A stretch of DNA of 64,000 bases from Sipunculus nudus (taxonomy: Eukaryota > Annelida > Sipuncula > Golfingiida > Sipunculidae), in the NCBI GenBank assembly GCA_026874595.1, contig CM049318.1:41770456-41834455 (forward strand). Direction: 5' to 3'. The notes under the pieces were generated by a model. The model saw only the letters and a list, made by a program, of their open reading frames with translations, searched no databases and was not told the DNA's origin. Below are positions 46,852-59,469 of the stretch, one piece after another. Positions within the stretch are counted from its first letter, which is position 1. Each line of letters starts with the position of its first letter. Both the position numbers and the translations under genes were made by a program.

Positions 46852-47903
46852 AGCCTCGGTCACAACCCGCTGCGGTCACCGCACACCGTAGATCACCGTA
46901 CGGTTTTTGAAAACGCAGGAATACTTATGCTGCCGACGTATGGGAACGGCAATTAAGGTGTCTTCCCATTCTCTCGACATTCGCACGGTAAAGTATGCTA
47001 ACCCTGCGGACGCCGCAAGCTTACTTTGCGAAAGCTGAAAAGACCCCTTACGACAGCCGCAGGTACACCGTTCGTCCCTCGAGTAACCGAGTAGACGTTA
47101 AAAATCTCACGGGCATCCTACGACATCCGTACGTCCACTGTACGATGCCCGTATACGGAGCCCGTAGGTGGCTGCCTGACGAGAGGCCGCCGCATCAACC
47201 TAAGGCCTAGCTCCCAACCCGCCGTACTAGCAAGTGCGTGCTGTCTACTTGCAAAAACGTAGACAAAATTGAGGGATCCGTACGTGGTGAGTGCCGCCTC
47301 AGTACGGATTTGGGAGCAAGCAGACACGCCGTAGTATTTAAGTGCACGAGGAATTTTCGCTGCGTTCGGGTTGCGGCCGGGATACGGATTCACCCCCGGC
47401 ATCGGGCGGAAAAACTCACGTTCATCGCACTTTCACGCACTTACAACATGCGAGTATGTAAGGACACGGCACGTGAGCAGCACGTCTAAGTACGGCCTTC
47501 GTACGATAACGTGGCAATCGCACGTAGATCGTACGTTACAAGCATGTTTTAAGCACGTACGTCTCACTTACCACGTGCGCAACATACGATGCACGCAACC
47601 GCTCACGGCCAGGCGTGGCTGATACTTACACCTTGCACAACCGTGCGAATGACGTGCGTTGACGTACTCCCTCCCCACGTTTTAGAAAAACATGGCGGCC
47701 GTGGCCTCCCAAAAAAACGTACGGACTAAAAAAAAACACGCACGGTGCGTTGTGCCCGGGGCTTTAGCGCTTGACTAATAACAGCTACGGTCGCTGCGGA
47801 GTCCCTGCGGCCTTTGAAAAACGTACGGTTGCCGGACGTCAACCGCACGGAATATCCCAAAAAACCGCCTTACGGCGACCGTATCCCGGTTGTGATCGAG
47901 GCT
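46852..47903. mobile_element. TIR element C (GC-rich), interrupted by element D
   Basis: The left end AGCCTCGGTCACAACCCG and the right end (complement) AGCCTCGATCACAACCGG are near-identical inverted repeats. Further inside, CCGTACGGTTTTTGAAAA on the left resembles CCGTACGTTTTTCAAAGG on the right (complement). The flanks are CTAA and TTAA. CGTACG and CACGTACG motifs are dense. No protein is encoded that I can recognise. Removing D leaves a continuous element of about 490 bp. Confidence 0.75.
47204..47763. mobile_element. TIR element D nested in element C
   Basis: The left end GGCCTAGCTCCCAACCCGCC and the right end (complement) AGCCCCGGGCACAACGCACC align with several mismatches. The flanks are CTAA and TTAG. 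The end of C lies 140 bp further right and is undisturbed. D's right end is closer in sequence to elements B and C than its left end is. An alternative is two abutting elements rather than clean nesting. Confidence 0.55.
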
Positions 47904-47907
47904 TTAA

Positions 47908-48786
47908 CTCCACGCACAATTTTAGCTGCGTGTCGTCCGCAGTTACACCGGAATAGGGGCTTGCTTTTATTATTAGTTTTGCAGTGTCGTAATTTTAAAG
48001 GGATCGTTTGCACCACTTTGGGCTAAACATAGTAATCAAACAGTCTTAGAAATAAGTGTAATAGAATGACATTTATGACATAACGTTAATTCTCCTTTGT
48101 TAAAGGATTTAAAACCGAAAGCATATAGATAAAAGTACCTTGTAAATGTACCAAAAAGTCCACTGCAAGACACTCTAAACGAAGCTTGAAAAGTGTACCG
48201 CAACTGTGTATACCTTGGATGTATTAAGAAACTTCAAGAGACTGGTTATCGAATATTAAAACCATTGTAAATGGAAATAATCAAAAGACCTGTTTTAGAA
48301 ATTGAAAGAAATTTCCAAATAGAGCAAATACGTTACTAAATAGTGTAAGCTTAACGATACACGGCCTCTTATATCATAGATCGGCAAGTAAAGGTTATTC
48401 ATGAAAACAAGCATAGTAAACAACAGAATTGAGCTTAACAAACGACAGTTCATCTGCGTGGAAAAGAGGCAGAGAAAGAAACATAAAGGTGACAAGAATA
48501 GAGTGAGGCCTGTTTTACAGGTGGGTTGTACAGCAGAGGCGAAAGAACAGTATAAGAGGAGATTACAAATAAAACAAGGAAGGTTTCAGATACAACCATT
48601 GACCAGTGATTCCCCTGGGATTTGAAAAACATTCTCCACTTTTTTCTGAAGAAAATAACAACAGACATTCTTCACAAGAGATCCTCTTTATTTCGCTTTG
48701 CGTCACACGGTTCAGCTGTATAGCTGAAGTATGTAATTTAAATAACTTTACAAATTAAATGAGTTTACTCAATTTTGTGCAGTAGT
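47908..48786. other. No gene seen
   Basis: AT-rich DNA between element D/C and the hAT relic. A Lys/Arg-rich plus frame at 48401-48625 has no domain. Confidence 0.4.
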
Positions 48787-49470
48787 CTAAAAATAACTGC
48801 TACTAGGCCTGTTGAAAAATCTTGTGCCGGTAGAATTCACACGATTTGGATTTGACCAATATGTAAAAGCTCTCTTGAAGTCAAAATCAGACATGCTTTG
48901 AATAGAAGTAGTGTCAAGAGAGGTCTGCATCAACAGGTTGCACTCTTTAACATTTAGCCTGTTTCTGACTGGTGTCCTAATAAGATTATATTGGCTAAAT
49001 CCTCTTTCACAATCAACACTAGAGACTGGAATACACAATGCAGTTGATATCAAGTTGGTTGTGTGAGGATAGTCATTAACAAAATGTGATGATATAGAAA
49101 GAACATCCCTGCACAAATAATTTCATCAAAGGAACTGCCTCTGTACTCTGAACTCATTTGATATTTGAAGCTTGACCACTCTATTTTGAAAGCAGCACTA
49201 TCAATTACTGCAGGTGTTTCTCCTGTTTCATGTCCAAAGTGATTGCAAAGTGTGTTTACTTCATTTTTACTATACTCAGACAGGTTGCTATGAGGAGGAA
49301 GTCTAGAAGGATCAAATATCATGAATGCCCCCAGGATACCACCATCAGGGTACCTTGTGCCCAAGTTAGCCACTTAATTGTCAATAAACTGATCTCTAAC
49401 CTCATCAAATTTCTTTCTCCTTGCCTTGCTATCAACAATTTCATTGCCCTCTCAGATACATTTCCGTATC
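48787..49470 (-). pseudogene. hAT-family transposase C-terminal relic
   Basis: The minus frame 49116-48787 contains PHTTNLISTALCIPVSSVDC, then ERGFSQYNLIRTPVRNRLN. This is the hAT C-terminal dimerisation domain (Dimer_Tnp_hAT), in which 'ALxIPVSS..CERSFS' is diagnostic. The overlapping frame 49373-49050 supplies the preceding segment (YPDGGILGAFMIFDPSRLP). Still further upstream a KKFDEVRDQFIDN stretch continues to about 49470. The frame shift near 49070-49110 breaks the gene, and the N-terminal zinc finger and catalytic region are absent. The style resembles ZNF862/KIAA1586-like hAT proteins. Confidence 0.85.
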
Positions 49471-49777
49471 AGTTTAAGTCTGAATATGCCTCTCACGGCT
49501 TAGAGTGCATCGGGTTCAGAGAAAATGATAGCCTGGAAGAGCCGGTAAGCTAGTCCATAGTTATACATGGATTATCCTTTCTCTCTACCTGTGAATTCAC
49601 GTCGCCGGTCCTGTTTGTAAGATATGAAAGGTCTATTGCTGAGCTCTTGGTAGCATAACACCTCCGTGTTTCCTGTGTTCGGTGAGAGACTGGGATTTCA
49701 GGAGCAGGGGAAAGCTACGAACAAAATCTTTTTATTATCTAATATTATTCTAGATTCCATTGTAACCGACATATGCA

Positions 49778-49778
<1 letters not shown>

Positions 49779-49832
<54 letters not shown>
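49779..49832. repeat. (TA)n microsatellite
   Basis: About 27 uninterrupted TA dinucleotides. Confidence 0.95.
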
Positions 49833-49836
<4 letters not shown>

Positions 49837-51849
49837 ATGTAAAATTAGTTATATTACAGAAAATGTTTTCTTGCTGGGTATGGAAGCTTTCGGTTCCTTG
49901 AAGTGCGCCTAGGCCACAAAACTTCATTTTAATACCTTTTTTACCGCATTCTTACTGAGGCATTTATTTTAGAAATCTGACATAGATTTTAACATTTGTA
50001 TATACACACCAAAAAAAAATGTTTTGTTTGATGCATGTTAAAATCATATTTCTCTCTCTAAAAAAGGCTTTCATATGGTAAACCAGCTAGATGAGAACAC
50101 CAGCCCCCATTGGCAGTGATGGACGGATCATGTAAATCATAAAAAGTGTATGTACTTGAAATGCATCACTTTTTCCCAAGAAATATTCAAGTAGTTCAGA
50201 TCGACTGAAACTGACAGGAAATGAACTTAAAGCTAACAACCTTACATGCATATAGCGCTGCATATTTCAGAGTACATGAGCAAGTAAAAATTCGGTCCCA
50301 GGTCTTGTATGAGATATACGAGAGCTTTGATTGAGTTTTTCTAATCAATACAAAGGATACAGTCTTTGGACAGATTTACCACAAAAAAATCACAAAAGTA
50401 AAGGACAACGCTCATCTAGTACATTATTGCTAATGATATCAAAGGGAAGATCCTGAGCGTTTGCAGTATTCATTTGACGTTGTATTTCATATTCTCCCTA
50501 CATCGCATGCTCTACAAAGACATCTTATTTCCGCATCTTTGGAAAATTTACCCTTTGAATCTTGGAGTTTTTAAAGAAAAATAAGATTTTATTTCATGGA
50601 AAACATTATCACTCATACAAGCATGCATCACCGAATATATTAATTGTACTCACAGATTGGTTGAACAGCATCTCGGGTCCCTCCATGGCCGACTCCTGTG
50701 ATAAAATCCCAAGTATCCACACACAGTTGCAACTATAAATTAATGTCGGGGCTTGCGCGGATTAACCCGTCATCGATTGACTGGAGACAGTGTGACGGCC
50801 CTCTGTGTGTTTGACGGAACGTCTTGTATATGCCCGTAAGTGGGAGGCGAGAGAGAACTTCGTTAGATTAGCCTTCTGTCAAGCATTTCTGATAGCACTC
50901 CTGAGAACGTTCTCGGCGCAAGGGTGAAAAATGTCTGGTGAAAAACAACGACGGATTAGGGATCCATACAGCGTGAACCCACCACACTGGGGCTATTAAA
51001 CTGCTCGCTATTTTTTTCCTAGCTACGGCTTCAGCCCGCAAAAAGACCAAACTATCTCTGTCCTTGTATCTGCGACCATCTGCTACCACGTGCTGACCAC
51101 GTTATGACCTGTTTGCCTAAACCGTCACTACCCGTATTGTTGCCTGTTTATAATTCGTTTGACAAAACTGCTTTAAGCAGCCTTGTTTCAGTAGTCATTG
51201 TTTTTATTTCCTCTCCCGCTAAGTATATGTTGTCACTAAATCATTAGTTAAATCCCGGTTCAGGTACTGTGACGCCACGCTTGTGTATTTAAAGCATCGT
51301 AACGAAACAAGCAGAACTTGATTGCACAGCCCTGAAGTTTCAGGTTTGTTCAAAGTTCGCACGTAAACCACAGAGCGGACATCCGTGTTAGATGGGACTT
51401 GCCCACAGAATGCAAGTGTCGACAAATCCGCGACTTCATAAACCTCGGTCCCAGATAGATACAATAGTCCTCCCTAAACACCGCCTTATAAAAACGTGCT
51501 GGTAATCCGGAGGCTGAGACCCCGTGTTTATTTGGGTATCAGATGTACGGGTCTGCCAGAACGTGACATCTTAGCTGCTTTACACTAAACACGATAATCA
51601 TTCTTTTAATAAATGAAACAAATCAGCAGCTACCAGTCAGGCCCCGACAGTCACTGCTGTACAGTTCCCTCGTGTTGTCTGTCCTCCGTTGAGTGCTAGC
51701 TGTAAGGATAAAAATAATCGTAATCGTCATCATGTTAAATTATTCTTGATGACGTTACGAATGCTTCGTCTAATGTACCAACAAAAATAGTAGTAAAATG
51801 ATATTCAATATGATTTTTTTCACGAAATTGAAGAAAGGATGATGGAGAT
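49833..51849. other. No gene seen
   Basis: Mixed-composition DNA. Minus frames at 50868-51089 and 51219-51464 have normal-looking composition but no recognisable domain or splice pattern. Confidence 0.4.
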
Positions 51850-53970
51850 TTGACGTGGATAATAATGAATCAGATGATTATAATGGGGATGATGATGATG
51901 ACGGTGACGATGATGATGGTAGGTAATGATCATGATGATGATGACGGTGACGATGATGAGGCTGATGATAATCATGATGATGATGATGGTGACGATGATG
52001 AGGCTGGTGATGATCATGATTATGAGGGCAGTGACGATGACGAGGCTGGTGATGATAATGATGATGCTGGCAGTGATGATGATGATGGTTGGTGATGATC
52101 ATAATGATCATGATGATGAGAACGGTTACGATGATGAGGCAGATGATCATGATGATTATGATGATGATGACGGTGACGATGATGAGGCTGGTGATGATGA
52201 AGATGATGATGACAATGACGATGATGAGGCTGGTGATGATGAAGATGATGATGACGGTGACGATGATGATGGTTGGTGATGATCATAATGATGATGACGG
52301 TGACGATGATGAGGCTGGTGATGATCATGATGATGATGACTGTGACGATGAAGAGGCTGGTGATAATCATGATGATGATGACGGTTACAATGATGAGGCT
52401 GGTGATGATGAAGATGATGATGACGGTGACGATGATGAGGCTGGTGATGATGAAGATGATGATGACGGTTACAATGATGAGGCTGGTGATGATGGAGATT
52501 ATGATGACGGTGACGATGCTGATGATTGGTGATGATCATGATGATGATGACGGTGACGATGAAGAGGCTGGTGATGATCATGATGATGATGACGGTTACG
52601 ATGATAAGGCTGGTGATGATGAAGATGATGATGACGGTGACGATGATGAGGCTAGTGATGACGAAGATGATGATGACGGTGGCGATGATGATGGTTGGTG
52701 ATGATCATGATGATCATTATGATGATGACGGTGACGGTGATGAGGCTGGTGATGATCATGATGATGATGACGTTGACGATGATGAGGCTGGTGATGATCA
52801 TGATGATGATGACGGTGACAATGATGAGGCTGGTGATGATGAAGATGATGATGACGGTGACAATGATGAGGCTGGTGATGATCAGGATGATAATGACGGT
52901 GACGATGATGATGGTTGGTGATGATCATGATGATGATGACGGTGACGATGATGAGGCTTGTGATGATCATGATGATGATGACGGTGACGATGATGAGGCT
53001 GGTGATGATCATGATCATGATGACGGTGACGATGATGATGGTTGGTGATGATCATGATGATCATGATGATGATGACGGTGACGATGATGAGGCTGGTGAT
53101 GATCATGATGATGATGACGGTGACGATGATAGGGCTTGTGATGATCATAATGATGATGACGGTGACGACGATGAGGCTGGTGATGATCATGATGATGATG
53201 ACGGTGACGACGATGAGGCTGGTGATGATCATGATGATGATGACGGTGACGATGATAGGGCTGGTGATGATCATAATGATGATGACGGTGACGACGATGA
53301 GGCTGGTGATGATCATGATGATGATGACGGTGACGACGATGAGGCTGGTGATGATCATGATGATGATGACGTTGACTATGATGAGGCTGGTGATGATCAT
53401 GATGTTGATGAAGGTGATGACGATGAGGCTGGTGATGATCATGATGATGATGACGGTGACGATGATGAGGCTGGTGATGATCATGATGATGATGACGGTG
53501 ACGATGATGAGGCTGGTGATGATCATGATGATTATGACGGTGACGATGATGATGGTTGGTGATGATCATAATGATCATGATGATGATGACCGTGACGATG
53601 ATGAGGCTGGTGATGATCATGATGATGATGACGGTGACGACGATGAGGCTGGTGATGATCATGATAATCATGATGTTGATGGAGGTGACGATGATGATGG
53701 TTGGTGATGATCATAATGATCATGATGATGATGAAGGTGACGACGATTAGGCTGGTGATGATCATGATGATCATGATGATGATGACGGTGACGATGATGA
53801 GGCTGGTGATGATCATGATGATGATGACGGTGACGATGATAAGGTTGGTGATGATCATAATGATCAAGCTGATGATGAAGGTGACGATGATCATGATGAT
53901 CGTGATAATGATCACGGTGATTTTTATGATGTTTGTGACGATGATGCTGGTGCTGATAATGATGGCAATG
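51850..53970. repeat. 42-bp GAT-rich array with a frame-shifting marker unit
   Basis: The basic unit is 42 bp: GATGATGATGACGGTGACGA, then TGATGAGGCTGGTGATGATC, AT. In one plus frame it would encode a 14-residue acidic unit, DDDDGDDDEAGDDH. At 52083, 52269, 52524, 52691, 52911, 53038, 53552 and 53697 a variant with GATGATTGGTG or GATGGTTGGTG replaces GATGAGGCTGGTG. Most of these add one base and so put a stop (TGG-TGA) in the acidic frame. The array therefore cannot encode one long protein on either strand. Copies in the centre (53100-53550) are the most uniform. Confidence 0.95.
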
Positions 53971-56641
53971 TTGAATTTTGACCAATAAATAAAAATCAAA
54001 CCAATTACAATTTAAATTGCTTATAACAGCTAAAAACAAATTGTAAATACAAATGTATAATATATAACGCAAATAGTTAACTTGTAAAATAAAAATCAAA
54101 TAAGTTTACAATTAAATGTGATAGAAAGATGTTAAATATCATGTTCAGTTTTAAAATATATTCACTCTGTGTTGGAAAAAAAAACATGTCGAAAATGTTA
54201 CATCAACAAATCTGAGTTAACCGGTTTTTACTGTCCAACATGAACACTATCAGTGTTGTTTTATCAGGCCCTTATACAACCACATGCAGCGCATGCTATT
54301 GTAGAAGAGAAATGAATAGAAATTAGAAATTATTCGCAACACTTGTTACGCCAATGAAACAGGTACTTCTTCAAGGAGCACAGACACGGCGGCTGGTGAG
54401 CTGATTACAAAATGCTCATATTTTTTTTTCACTAAATATACTTAAAGCAAACGGTAGAAACATAATAAACTCAGTGTCAATGTCTCATTTAATAAGTAGA
54501 CCCTACTTTTTGTTGAATTACTAATTTGTTCTCTGGTTCTTCAGCCTTGCACGTAATCACCTTACAAATACGAGACACTTTTAAGAAAAATACACGGTCA
54601 GCATTTGTGAATATTAATCCACGAACACAGAATACACTTCTCTGTATATAAAACATAATCTGAGATTTTGCAAGTGTTTAGGGCTGCCGGAAAGGGATAA
54701 TATATGAACGGTACAAATCTATGAAGTGATAAAGTTTGGGTCACTGGATTAATATCTAAGTTGCGACACAGTACACAGAGAAGACGATGCAAGATACAAA
54801 TGTACGTTGCCAGTCTAGATATCTCTTGCCCAGATATCCGCTAACTATAGTCGTCCACTATCTGCACATATCCTGTTACAGAGATCTGCGCTTTTAGCGC
54901 TCTCACTAAATGGCTAATGTGGATAAATCGTACGCGGCTGTCACCAGAGGACTGTGACTTAGTTATTGTATTGCATTCAAGTAGGGAGTATAACCAGATA
55001 ATTGTTTTGATAATTTATTGTACATTAATATGGAGTATCATGTTAAGATATTAGCGTTGTGGTTAGTGTAGTTAGAGAGCACACGTGTCTCGTTTGATGT
55101 TAATTTCAGGACAGTTTAATTACGTCTCAGCGGTCTCTATTGGGCGGTCTCCATAGTAACGGTGTAAATTTCAAAAGACTTACGTCTGTTTAGTTTAGTT
55201 TTTCTCAGGGTTATATCTTTGGAGGGTACGCAATATTAAAATTCATGTTGTAATTGACGGTCGGCATAATAGGGAGTGGTGATAAGCCAGAGGACGGTCA
55301 GGACTTGTGACTTCAGCAAGCAAATATAAGTCGTGATGAAGGGGATGATCGACACATTTGCCCGAACAGCGTGCCAGGATGGTATAGCCTGACGATACCT
55401 GCAGTCCAGGAACACGTCTGCGTGCATCAGTCTTAAAAGCTTATGAATGACGTCTGTAAGCGTAGATGATGTCTGAAGAAGGCCACGGTGATTTCTCTGT
55501 AACGGACTTCGTGCCTAAGAGTTGTACCAGTACACCAACAAAGGACCATAGCTGGTCGGAGCTCCTGTGTCTGTGGACTGATTGTACTGTAAACAAAGCG
55601 CAACATTCCTATGTCAAGTGTGTAATGTGACCAGGAGAAGTGTAAACAAAGAGACTGCTCTTTGCAGTGCTTATTTCTTGGTTGTAAATAATTATATAAT
55701 TTGCCGCAGGGTGGCAGTACCAACACTAAGTGTTACCGTGAGAGAACGTTTGATTTCTCTGTCAGAGGCAACAATTAAGTCTGAACCATTTCATGGACTG
55801 GGACATACTACTTGTACATATGGAGCGCCTCTCCAGAGAATACGTCTCCTTTCTTTAATATATTGATTTGTTTTGTTAATATATATCTTATTCAGTTTTT
55901 GGAGTTTACGTATGTGAGTGTTTCAGTAAGTTGGTTTGTCTCTTAAAAAGACCTGGTGGTTCACATCTTATGTGGTGTGACGCTGGGTGGCGGATATTTA
56001 GGCCTAAACGCGCTGAAATGCTACTCACTTATACAGACGGACCATCAAAGTAAACGCTGATGACCAACTGAGTGTCAGTCCTCGTTACCATGCATATACA
56101 ATTGTATCTGTATAGATTCATAGTTTCACGCACTTAAACACTCTGTAAATACCTGTTTTATATACCCTTCTAATGACACTTTCAAAATAGAATGGACTGT
56201 ACTTCATGTGGTAAGACTCGCTAATTGTACTTTTCCTTTATGAGGGGATTAGCCGGAGCGAAAACATTTCAGCTTGAGTCTTTGACACATTCTGCACACA
56301 CCACTCACTTCCTTTATATCTACCAGAACCTTGAGGGTGATGCAAAATGTAAAATGGTCATATTTTGGCGGACCCACGTGCATTTCAATTAAAGATACAT
56401 GTGCACAACTGTACTTTTTTTCAATTTATTTGAACGTTTCTTTCGATATTTCAAAAACCAACGCACGAATACAGAATTTTAGGATGACGAGGAATACCGG
56501 CTAATCCGTCACAGTAAATTCAATTTCCGTGAGCATTCTGACATTTTACCAGCAACTAACCGGTAAAATAAGCCGGGATTTAACATAGGGGACCGGTGAA
56601 AAACGACAATTTACAAGCCCACAACCAGAATAAAGACACGT

Positions 56642-56643
<2 letters not shown>
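53971..56643. other. No gene seen
   Basis: AT-rich to mixed DNA. Overlapping frames at 55433-55866 on both strands reach 97 codons without a known domain. Confidence 0.4.

Positions 56644-56708
<65 letters not shown>
56644..56708. repeat. Interrupted (AT)n microsatellite
   Basis: AT dinucleotides with two short interruptions. A GACATTTTACC-GCAA-TAAC phrase lies on each side (56540 and 56993), a weak direct repeat about 450 bp apart. Confidence 0.85.
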
Positions 56709-56710
<2 letters not shown>

Positions 56711-59469
56711 TAACCCATGGACATGTCGCCGGATAACGTCGATTTCGCCTTCCTGCGATTAATCTTTGTCTGTATCACTAAACCTTTAACTATAGACTAT
56801 ATAGGATCAACCGTTGTTTGACCGGTATATATCAAACAGGTACAGGATGACCATAGCCACATTAAGATATGCTCCAGGAAAATAACCAAGGTCTTTCTCA
56901 GGTTCTATCATAGACATTTACGGTCAACCATAAATTACCATTAAAACACAGGCTTTATCCTACAAAGATCATTACAATGTGGTATGTTTTCAGACATTTT
57001 ACCGGCAAATAACCTTCAGTAACCGGGAAGTCAGATTTGGAAAACCGGCATGAAACCGCCAACTAAAAGGCTTTCAACGGAAGACCAGTCCTGTCTACCT
57101 CCGTGGGCCATCTGGTGTCGGTCTCGCCATTCGAGACCCGTCCGGAGGTTGGTCCATTGCCTTTATGAATGGACCTTAGTCGGTCGGGATTCGATTAATT
57201 GTTTATTAATCATATTAGGCATAAGGTACTGGGAGGAATGCAAATATCGCTTTCGATATAAATCGATTTGTAAGCAGAGTATGTTGAATTTATTTAAACC
57301 TTATGTGCCTCGTACTACATTGTAGCTATGCAGCCGCAATTAAGCGATAAGAGTTGGCGGTCCCCGAAATCGCGACCCGAAATCTTAGTATTATGGCCTT
57401 TTTAACTGCGGTTATAGTGGTTATAAAGAATATGTCGATTCCGTGTTGATGGCACTCTCCATTAATGGATGATTAAGATGATGTTATTGATGATACGTCA
57501 GGTTATTTATATACAGCTAGGGATAGTCAAGAAGTCACATACTGGCTTTACAAGAAAGATTGAATCTCTACGGTTCTATCAAATGTTCATCCTTCTGTTG
57601 TGAGATACTGGCTGGACTAGTACCGGGCCCTCCCTTTCATTAGATCAATAATATACTTCGTCATACCTCTGTGACTTTAGTTTTCGATCAGGTATGAAAG
57701 TTGGGTAATGCTCGTAGTCATGAAAAACCAAATATTGAAAAATTCAAGAAATATACTTTATAAGAAATTTGTTGGACTTTTGGCCGGCTTTATCTTTTTT
57801 TATTTCATTTATTATTCTTTCTGCTTCCTCTTGGGTTTACGAATGTCCCTGGTTTATTAGTTATTTATTGGTGCCTTATCTTCCTTAAAACTGTTCGAAA
57901 GTATGATTAGAATGTCTCGTGTGATATTCATTCAGTTTCTTTAGGAACTGTTTGATAAATAATTAAATTATCTGACCGTTGGCGTATAGGCACTTAAACA
58001 TCTGATAGAGATCCCATACACTGAAGACGGAGACTTAATTCTTAATGTGTTTGACACGACATGTTAGTTCGAGGGATTGTATGGACAAGATATTGGGAAC
58101 TATCTGAGATTAAGCTTAATAATCAAGTTTGTCAGATGGATTGATCTACCGTTAGGATTTAGTAGTAATAACTGCTGATAGATGGCGCTTGTGTAATAAG
58201 ATCATTGTGAATTGTAATCATGGCCAACAAAGTGTATGCCAAACACAAGTTGATCCTGCCGCAAGTAGAGCCATGAATCAAAAGCAGTCGGAATTCAGGT
58301 TTATAAGTTCTGGGCAGTCCAGACTTATGATTAAAGATGAGATTAGTGCAGTGATATCGGTTACCACTCTGATAAAGGTCAGGAAATGATTTCGTCTAGA
58401 CGCACACAAAGACTCGGAAAAAGGCAGGGATCAGTTATCGTTTTAAAATTAATTATGTCATCCAGTATTCTATAAATATAATACGAATAACTATGCATTA
58501 CGGGTCTATTATACCTCACGTAAATAGCCAATTTCATTTTATCCAATCAAATCAATTATTCAGAATCAGTTCACTTTGGCACAAAAATTACATTTGAAGA
58601 TACAAATCCCAAACACTGAGTGAAAAATGTTGTTGGTAATGTTACGGAACCTAATATAAACAGATCACTAATGCGTGATGAACACAAATTCTGTAACGGA
58701 GATAAAAAAAATCAGATTCTGTAACAAAAGGCAGCGTGAAATGTCTAGGGGAATATATAAAGAAGTCAGTTTTTTTTTGTTAACAAATAACTATAATTTA
58801 TTCTTAAAACAACCCTAACATTACAATATACTAAATGAATACAATTACACAGTAAAACAGCGGTACAACAACAAATCAATACAATCGAACAGAAAAATAA
58901 TGTGCACAATACCTGGATACCAACACCGTCCAAACGATAAGTTCTTTAAATGTATACTCGGAGAATGACAGTCAAGTGTAAAGCTCTTGAAACAATCCAG
59001 AAAGTAAACTGAAGTCCGAATGCATAAAATACAGGAGAAAGTCTTAGCAAATCTGTAATTGCCGCATTCGTCGGATAAGGCCCTAGAATCTGACACACGC
59101 TTCTGCGTCCGCTGGAATCTGCTTTGCTCTATCTCTGGTTCTAAAACACAGCCCCTTTATATACCTTCACACCTCAAGCCGAGAATTTTCCACTTCTCGA
59201 ACAGTCTATAATATCTTGCACAACACAGTAAACACACGTTTCAGGAATTATCGAGAAGAACATAGCCGTGTGTATCCCCACACACCAGGGTCATCACGTG
59301 ACCCACGACCAGGCGTGAAAACTCAAGGCTAAGATGACAACGAGAGCCCAACCAGTACGGATTAAACTTAGAATGTAACAAACGGCCCGGCGAGGGTGTC
59401 ACAACACGAGTTACGCCCGTGTCACACAATAAAAAGAGCACCTGTAACAGTAAGTACATCTGCCTTTGC
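56709..59469. other. No gene seen
   Basis: AT-rich DNA. A 91-codon plus frame at 57050-57325 shows no domain. Short poly-T and poly-A runs only. Confidence 0.4.

Noticed and set aside
11866-49927. IYIYIY- or YIYIYI-rich frames (for example near 11900, 13550, 28750, 39960, 46620 and 49800)
   Set aside because: They are translations of (AT)n microsatellites.
51850-53970. Asp-rich calcium-binding or shell-matrix protein, or His-rich protein on the other strand
   Set aside because: Marker units with an extra base end the acidic frame repeatedly, and no block exceeds about 200 codons. The other frames are simple translations of a GAT repeat.
56540-57030. LTR-like direct repeat pair around the AT tract (GACATTTTACC phrases)
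   Set aside because: Only about 20-25 bp are shared with mismatches, and there are no TG...CA ends or internal retroelement sequence.
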